Part shown: positions 6,862 through 10,879 of the stretch, piece after piece | Position numbering within the stretch: position 1 is the first letter of the stretch | Layout of the letters: each line of letters starts with the position of its first letter | Assembly: GCA_900554455.1 (NCBI GenBank) | Contig: USHT01000020.1 | Span: 1-10,879 of the forward strand | DNA: 10,879 nt | Reading direction: 5' to 3' | DNA from: an uncultured Collinsella sp. | GTDB taxonomy: Bacteria > Actinomycetota > Coriobacteriia > Coriobacteriales > Coriobacteriaceae | Notes under the pieces: generated by a model | The model's input: the letters and a program-made list of their open reading frames with translations, nothing else | Databases searched by the model: none | What the model was told of the DNA's origin: nothing | Program-made: the position numbers and the translations under genes

Positions 6862-6920
6862 TGTCTTGATCTATAACAATTAGGGCCGATTTTACTCGTT
6901 AACTGTTACAGATTGAGACG
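6862..6920. repeat. 57 bp inverted-repeat element, copy 4 of 5
   Basis: The left arm GTCTTGATCTATAACA (6863-6878) pairs with a right arm ending at 6919, with two G-U pairs and one A-C mismatch. The core CGATTTTACTCG keeps the same orientation as the other copies. This is the most diverged copy. Confidence 0.8.
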
Positions 6921-6942
6921 TTTGTGAGCCGTGTCGACCGTT

Positions 6943-7001
6943 TGTCTCGATCTGTAACACGTAGAGGAAGATTTGCCCTGTAGATGTTACAGACCGAGAC
7001 A
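6943..7001. repeat. 57 bp inverted-repeat element, copy 5 of 5
   Basis: Arms of 17 bases at 6943-6959 (TGTCTCGATCTGTAACA) and 6985-7001, with one mismatch. The core AGATTTGCCC is in the same orientation. After it comes AATCAGCCGGG, similar to the AATTGCCGGG after copy 3, so the family's homology may extend past the arms. Confidence 0.85.
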
Positions 7002-7271
7002 ATCAGCCGGGCTCACCTCGTCCGCCTCGTCATCTGTGGTTTACGTGGGGGCATACGGAGTACGGGTATACTAACCGGCGGCGAATCTGCTCCATCGCTT
7101 AGAGCTGCTGCGTCTGGACGGCGCGTGATAGGGCTGCCAAAGCGATCGCCAGCGTGCTGAGCAACGTCCTCTCTGTGCGCACCTGTTTTTGTATGTATTA
7201 GCGCACTACCAAGCACGCTCGCGCGGCCGCATGCCGTGCTCATAACGCGTGCAGATAAGGAACAACAACAT
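7002..7271 (+). other. Helicase leader region
   Basis: About 270 bases without a gene between the last repeat and the helicase start. A TATACT at 7067-7072 is the best -10 box, with no convincing -35, and would give a leader of nearly 200 bases. GTGCGC (7175-7180) and GCGCAC (7201-7206) could pair across a 20-base loop. Long leaders are common on RNA helicase genes controlled by cold or RNA folding, but no known riboswitch or cold-box is recognisable here. Confidence 0.4.
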
Positions 7272-9431
7272 ATGCGTAATTCTGTATCCGACGTCACGGA
7301 CGCCGAGATTCTGGACGAGACCCGCGAGGCCATGACCCAGGCTGCCTTCGATGCTGCCGACGAGGCCAGCGCCGCCGAGACCGTCGAGTCCGCGACCGAG
7401 AACCTGCCTGCCTTTGACGAGCTGGGACTTTCGGACGAGATGCTTCGTGCCATCGAGAACCTGGGCTACACGGCGCCCACGCCTGTTCAGGCCGGCTCGA
7501 TCCCCGTTGTGCTCGAGGGCCGCGACCTGCTTGCCGCCGCTCAGACCGGCACCGGCAAGACGGCCGCCTTTTTGCTGCCGACCATGAACAATCTGGAGCA
7601 CATCGCTCCTCCCAAACCCGTGCGCGAGCGCGGCGGCCGCAACCGTCGTCGCGGTGCCAAGAAGCCTGAGGGCAACGGCCGCGGCCCCGTGATGCTCGTC
7701 ATCACTCCCACGCGCGAGCTCGCACAGCAGATCGACGAGGTCGCCGGCAAGATCGCCGACGTCACCGGCCATGTTGCCGTGACCGTCGTGGGCGGCGTGA
7801 GCTACAAGCCGCAGACCGCGGCGCTCAAGTACGGCTGTGACATCCTGGTCGCCACGCCGGGCCGTCTGGTCGATCTGATCGAGCAGGGCGCCTGCCACCT
7901 GGACGAGGTTAAGGTCCTGGTGCTCGACGAGGCCGACCGTATGCTCGACATGGGCTTTTTGCCCGCCGTCCGGCGCATTGTGCGCGAGACGCCGGCCGAG
8001 CGTCAGACGCTGCTGTTCTCGGCGACCCTCGACGAGGAGGCCGTGGGCGAGATCACCGACCTGGTGAGCGACCCGGCTCGCGTGGAGATCACACCTGCCA
8101 CGTCGACCGCCGACACCGTCGACCAGTTTGTGTTCCCGGTGTCCATCGAGGCCAAGAACAATCTGCTGCCCGAGTTCCTCAAGAAGGAGGGCCCGGAGCG
8201 CACTATCGTCTTTATGCGCACCAAGCACCGCGCCGACAGCTGCTGCCGTCGTCTGGAGCGCAAGGGCATCAAGGCCGCCGCAATCCACGGCAACCGCAGC
8301 CAGGCCCAGCGCGAGCGCGCGCTTTCGGCTTTCCGCGACGGCACCGTCGACGTGCTGGTGGCAACCGACGTCCTCGCCCGCGGCATTGACATTAGCGATG
8401 TGCGCTATGTCGTGAACTTTGACGTGCCGGCCGAGCCGACCGACTACATCCACCGCATCGGCCGCACGGGCCGCGCCGGCAAGCAGGGAACGGCCATCAC
8501 GTTCGTCTCGCCCTCGGAGTTCCGCGGCCTGAATAACCTGATGCGCGACATCAAGGTCGAGATCAAGCGCGAAACCCTCCCCTCGCCGCAGGACATCGTA
8601 GAGATGAAACGGCTGAAGATCAAGGAGGAGATGCAGGAGATCGTCGAAAACGAAAGCTACGACGGGTACAAGGAATTCGCCGAAGAGTTGCTCGCCGAAT
8701 ACACCCCCGACATAGCCCTGGGTGCGCTGCTGCGCCTGGCGTTCCGCAGCGAACTCGACCAGAACAACTACCCCGAAATACGCTCCTTCTCGGTCGACCG
8801 CAAGGGTACGGCGCGGCTGTTCCTGGCCGTGGGCAAACGCGACGGCTACACGGCACGCAAGCTGGTCGACATGCTCAAATTCAAATGCGGCCTGCGCGAC
8901 AAATATATCAACGACGTCCAGATTTCGGACAACTTCTCGTTCGTGAGCGTGCCGTTCCACGATGCCGAAGAGATCGTCCGCAAGCTCAACCGCTTGAACC
9001 GGGGCCGCCGGCCGATAGCCGAAATCGCCCGCGACGGCGAGGAAGCCGCAGCCCGCAAACCCCGGCGCGCGAAAACGGCCGACGCCGGCGGAGAGGAATA
9101 CGCTCCGGCCCCGAAAAAATCCGTCCGCAGGGAGAAACCGGCCGCCCCGGCACAAACCGCCCCGGCTGCCGGCGACGAATCCGCCGCGCCGCGCCGCAAG
9201 CTCAAAACCAAGATCCAAACCGAACCCCGTCCGGAAATCCCCGATTTCAGCAAAATGTCGAACGAAGGTTTCGACTGGTCGGCATTTATGAAATTCGACG
9301 AAGGCACGGCATGGGGACGCGACGAGAATGGCAAAGGCAAGGGCAAAGCGACCAAAAGCGTACGCAAGACCCCGAAAAAGACAGTCACAGCCGCCCAGCG
9401 GGTTGCCGCCAAAGGCAGGAAACGGAAATAG
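7272..9431 (+). CDS. DEAD-box RNA helicase, composite of two lineages
   Basis: A 719-residue ATP-dependent RNA helicase with all family motifs: Q motif ending at Gln73, AQTGTGKT at 90-97, PTREL at 146-150, TPGR at 195-198, DEAD at 219-222, SAT at 250-252, ARGID at 369-373 and HRIGRTGRAG at 394-403. A basic insert (KPVRERGGRNRRRGAKK) lies at 115-131. Residues about 508-573 resemble the DbpA-type RNA-binding domain, followed by a basic, disordered tail. The likely role is remodelling RNA or ribosome precursors. The ATG at 7272 follows AAGGA at ten bases; a GTG at 7236 is possible but lacks support. Codon style changes after motif VI, from nearly pure GAG/AAG to mixed GAA/AAA with ATA, and the C-terminal part looks Bacteroidota. 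The full-length product may therefore not exist in any cell. Each half is a real helicase part. Confidence 0.85.
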   Translation: MRNSVSDVTDAEILDETREAMTQAAFDAADEASAAETVESATENLPAFDELGLSDEMLRAIENLGYTAPTPVQAGSIPVVLEGRDLLAAAQTGTGKTAAFLLPTMNNLEHIAPPKPVRERGGRNRRRGAKKPEGNGRGPVMLVITPTRELAQQIDEVAGKIADVTGHVAVTVVGGVSYKPQTAALKYGCDILVATPGRLVDLIEQGACHLDEVKVLVLDEADRMLDMGFLPAVRRIVRETPAERQTLLFSATLDEEAVGEITDLVSDPARVEITPATSTADTVDQFVFPVSIEAKNNLLPEFLKKEGPERTIVFMRTKHRADSCCRRLERKGIKAAAIHGNRSQAQRERALSAFRDGTVDVLVATDVLARGIDISDVRYVVNFDVPAEPTDYIHRIGRTGRAGKQGTAITFVSPSEFRGLNNLMRDIKVEIKRETLPSPQDIVEMKRLKIKEEMQEIVENESYDGYKEFAEELLAEYTPDIALGALLRLAFRSELDQNNYPEIRSFSVDRKGTARLFLAVGKRDGYTARKLVDMLKFKCGLRDKYINDVQISDNFSFVSVPFHDAEEIVRKLNRLNRGRRPIAEIARDGEEAAARKPRRAKTADAGGEEYAPAPKKSVRREKPAAPAQTAPAAGDESAAPRRKLKTKIQTEPRPEIPDFSKMSNEGFDWSAFMKFDEGTAWGRDENGKGKGKATKSVRKTPKKTVTAAQRVAAKGRKRK

Positions 9432-9456
9432 GAAACAATAGAATTGAAATAATCGC

Positions 9457-9490
9457 AATAAAAAAGACCCGGTTTTGGGTCTTTTTTATT
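9457..9490 (+). terminator. Strong terminator after the helicase gene
   Basis: AATAAAAAAGACCC (9457-9470) and GGGTCTTTTTTATT (9477-9490) form a perfect 14 bp stem with a GGTTTT loop. The T run is built into the stem, and an A run on the other arm lets it work in both directions. It sits between the helicase and the convergent nuclease gene. Confidence 0.92.
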
Positions 9491-9576
9491 CTCAATCTCT
9501 CTTAGCCTGTTTAATAGCCTATTACAACGGGGCAAATTTCGCTCTATCCCTTTTGATTTAGATAAGAAAGTAGGTC

Positions 9577-10485
9577 TTAACATGCTGGATGATAAAGTAT
9601 AATACCTGTTTGCGATGCATGTTGTCTTTTAAGATAGATTAACTGCTTTAAGTCTATCCTATTCTCTATTACCATAATTATATCTTGATAATCCATCAGG
9701 ATTATATTTGAGTTTTCTCTTCTTATACATTCGTCTGCAAACCCTGAAATAGATATAAACAAGCCAAGTGTTGTTGTTAATTTATCTTTAACTTTACCAC
9801 TAAACGCATGCAATGCTGATTTTGGCATGGCTTTAGCCTCCCATTTTGCCTCAATTAGATAATCTTGGTTATCATGAGTAAACGCACCGTCAATTTGCTC
9901 TCCACTAATTTTATAGGAACATTTCGGGTCTAAATCAAATAAATTAAATAAGGAGTTCAGGAATTGTTCAAATTCATATCCGCGTTTTTGTGGACTTGCC
10001 GATGACGCAGACATTCGATTAAAGTCTATTTTTAATTTTTCTAATTCTGATTGAAAAAATTGAGCTTTCTGTATTTTATTTTGGTATGTTATCTTCCGGG
10101 TTTCTGCTTCCTTTTGTTCTTCAATAATAGCAAAATAACCTTTTGTATGTAGTCTTAGCGCTTCAACACTTTCCTGGGCTTTTTTTATCTTTTTATCTGC
10201 GTCTTCCCATTTCTTTAAATGCGAAAAATCAGACATATCGGATACTGCTTTAAGTAATAATAACAAATCTTCTTCATATATGTCCAATCGATTTGACATT
10301 CTATTTACAATGTCATTTGCTATTTCTCGTTTATATTTGGTCATGTCTAAAGTAGATACAAACGATTTATTATTGATTGTATGATTAACAAACATTTTAA
10401 GATCGTTTTTTATCCAATAAATATTAGTTAATGCCTCTTTGAGGGCTATTAATGCAGAACCGGATATTTTATGAGAATTAGCCAT
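9577..10485 (-). CDS. PD-(D/E)xK nuclease, Mrr-like restriction endonuclease type
   Basis: A 302-residue protein (numbered from the ATG at 10485). The first 160 residues are charged and helical, with likely coiled coil at about 85-155. The C-terminal part holds a nuclease core: GYEFEQFLNSLF at 169-180 as the first helix with its glutamate, then the aspartate of QIDG at 199, and EAK at 212-214. This is the D...ExK active site that binds metal and cuts DNA. The gene is visibly AT-rich beside GC-rich neighbours and has no methylase or other partner here, which suggests an acquired, solitary defence gene. The family call rests on motif spacing only; the target and specificity cannot be read. An in-frame TTG at 10503 would add six residues, but that TTG is part of the promoter's -7 box, so the ATG is preferred. 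Confidence 0.75.
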   Translation of the reverse strand: MANSHKISGSALIALKEALTNIYWIKNDLKMFVNHTINNKSFVSTLDMTKYKREIANDIVNRMSNRLDIYEEDLLLLLKAVSDMSDFSHLKKWEDADKKIKKAQESVEALRLHTKGYFAIIEEQKEAETRKITYQNKIQKAQFFQSELEKLKIDFNRMSASSASPQKRGYEFEQFLNSLFNLFDLDPKCSYKISGEQIDGAFTHDNQDYLIEAKWEAKAMPKSALHAFSGKVKDKLTTTLGLFISISGFADECIRRENSNIILMDYQDIIMVIENRIDLKQLIYLKRQHASQTGIILYHPAC

Positions 10486-10500
10486 TAGAAAATCTTTTGA

Positions 10501-10532
10501 CAAAAATATATAAAATCTAATATTCCATCAAT
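10501..10532 (-). promoter_or_regulatory. Bacteroidota-type promoter of the nuclease gene
   Basis: On the - strand, TATTTTTG (10508-10501) fits the Bacteroidota -7 box TAnnTTTG, and ATTG (10532-10529) fits the -33 box at a 20-base spacing. It would start transcription about ten bases before the ATG at 10485. Leaders this short without a purine-rich ribosome site are usual in Bacteroidota. Confidence 0.6.
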
Positions 10533-10580
10533 CTAAAATGCAAGAAGTTATTTACATTTTACGATTTATCATTTTTTTTA

Positions 10581-10588
10581 TATCTTTG
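10581..10588 (+). promoter_or_regulatory. Bacteroidota -7 box of the small RNA gene
   Basis: TATCTTTG matches TAnnTTTG exactly. It is preceded by a T-rich stretch with only a weak -33 candidate (TTTT near 10557). It lies three bases before the 5' arm of the small RNA's closing helix. Confidence 0.65.
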
Positions 10589-10591
10589 CTC

Positions 10592-10752
10592 CTGCGAACA
10601 TTATTTTCAAAAAACCTTTTCACTGGATTCTCAATACGGGAAACCACGAAAAAAGTATGCGCAGAGCCGTTGGGGAGCAATCCCGCGAACGGCACCTGTA
10701 TTGAGCCCGTAAAAAGGTGAAGATAGTGTTCGCAGCTGCGCACACTTTTTTT
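10592..10752 (+). ncRNA. Structured small RNA, 6S-like or Bacteroidales-1-like candidate
   Basis: About 160 bases between a Bacteroidota promoter and a terminator, not coding. A 17 bp closing helix joins CTGCGAACATTATTTTC (10592-10608) to GAAGATAGTGTTCGCAG (10719-10735) with two G-U pairs. Inside it, ACCTTTT (10614-10620) pairs with AAAAGGT (10712-10718), and CTCAATACGGG (10630-10640) pairs with CCTGTATTGAG (10695-10705). At the tip, GCCGTT (10666-10671) pairs with AACGGC (10688-10693), topped by GGGA-GCAA-TCCC. A large unpaired bulge (10641-10665) lies on the 5' side. A long rod with internal bulges and its own promoter is the plan of 6S RNA, which binds RNA polymerase; the Bacteroidales-1 motif is an alternative. 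It lacks the SRP RNA tip sequence. The fold is seen in the sequence, the family is inference. Confidence 0.6.
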
Positions 10753-10775
10753 TGTATTATGCGAACACTATCTTC
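10719..10775. repeat. Inverted repeat across the small RNA 3' end
   Basis: GAAGATAGTGTTCGCA (10719-10734) is exactly complementary to 10760-10775, with a 25-base spacer. The second arm is a near copy of the small RNA's 5' arm and lies beyond its terminator. On the - strand it is followed by CACCTTTTTA, so it may end a transcript entering from the right. Confidence 0.7.
10726..10753 (+). terminator. Terminator of the small RNA
   Basis: GTGTTCGC (10727-10734) and GCGCACAC form a short hairpin with one mismatch, followed by eight T. Its left side shares bases with the closing helix of the RNA, so hairpin and helix must exchange during or after transcription. Confidence 0.65.
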
Positions 10776-10879
10776 CGTCCGTACCCCGGTACAGACACGC
10801 CGCAAGGCCAGCCGCAAGCGGTTTCCGCCGTGCAACCTCCCGATCCGTCTCCATTTCCACCCGCCCGATTAGCAAACGA
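10776..10879. other. Unassigned end of window
   Basis: About 100 GC-rich bases. On the - strand one frame is open from the window edge to a stop at 10770-10768 and could be the tail of a gene, but nothing in its short translation is recognisable. Confidence 0.2.

Noticed and set aside
7206..9458. A 750-codon open frame on the - strand opposite the helicase
   Set aside because: The + strand frame carries every DEAD-box motif. The antisense frame has no family motifs and arises from codon bias.
10486..10503. TTG start for the nuclease
   Set aside because: The TTG is part of the TATTTTTG -7 box, so it should lie upstream of the transcript.
10592..10752. Small RNA considered as SRP RNA, tmRNA or a protein-coding gene
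   Set aside because: The SRP tip motif and any tmRNA tag reading frame are absent, and short open frames over it ignore the pairing and have no ribosome site.
10768..10879. Tail of a - strand gene at the window edge
   Set aside because: Only about 36 codons are visible, with no recognisable sequence, so it is left uncalled.

Overview
The window reads as two pieces of unrelated origin. Positions 1 to about 8,450 look like a GC-rich Actinomycetota gut bacterium of the Coriobacteriia, most like Collinsella. The grounds are strong GC/AAG/GAG codon bias, clear purine-rich ribosome binding sites, sigma70-type promoters and a fused folP-folK gene. This is recognition from memory, not a database result. 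From about 8,570 to the end the sequence looks like Bacteroidota, perhaps Alistipes. There the codon style changes, with GAA, AAA and ATA appearing. Promoters have the Bacteroidota -7 box TAnnTTTG, and ribosome binding sites are absent. The switch falls inside one uninterrupted DEAD-box helicase reading frame, next to its most conserved motif (HRIGRTGRAG). An assembly chimera is the likeliest explanation, with true inter-phylum recombination the alternative.

Layout of the Collinsella-like part. A 5'-truncated folP-folK fusion (folate synthesis) is followed directly by a diverged biotin-protein-ligase-like gene that lacks the catalytic motifs. Both run on the + strand and end at a hairpin terminator. 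A second long hairpin lies before the convergent coaX gene (type III pantothenate kinase, - strand). Next comes an initiator tRNA-fMet with its own promoter and terminator. After that is a 3.8 kb block bounded by five copies of a ~57 bp inverted repeat, three on the left and two on the right, all in one orientation. The block holds two - strand genes: an FHA-domain protein and a transmembrane Ser/Thr kinase with a DUF6273-like outer domain. They probably form one phosphorylation signalling module. A perfect 19 bp inverted repeat sits in the kinase leader. The + strand DEAD-box helicase follows after a long leader.

Layout of the Bacteroidota-like part. The C-terminal part of the helicase, with a DbpA-type RNA-binding domain, ends at a strong hairpin terminator. 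A lone AT-rich gene on the - strand encodes a PD-(D/E)xK nuclease of the Mrr-like restriction endonuclease type, probably acquired and defensive. Divergent from it is a short gene for a structured RNA of about 160 nt with its own Bacteroidota promoter, a long closing helix and a terminator. It is not protein-coding and may be a 6S-type RNA or a relative of the Bacteroidales-1 motif.

Most worth a second look are the inter-phylum junction, the repeat-flanked kinase/FHA cassette, the small RNA with its third arm copy, and the ligase-like protein without an active site.
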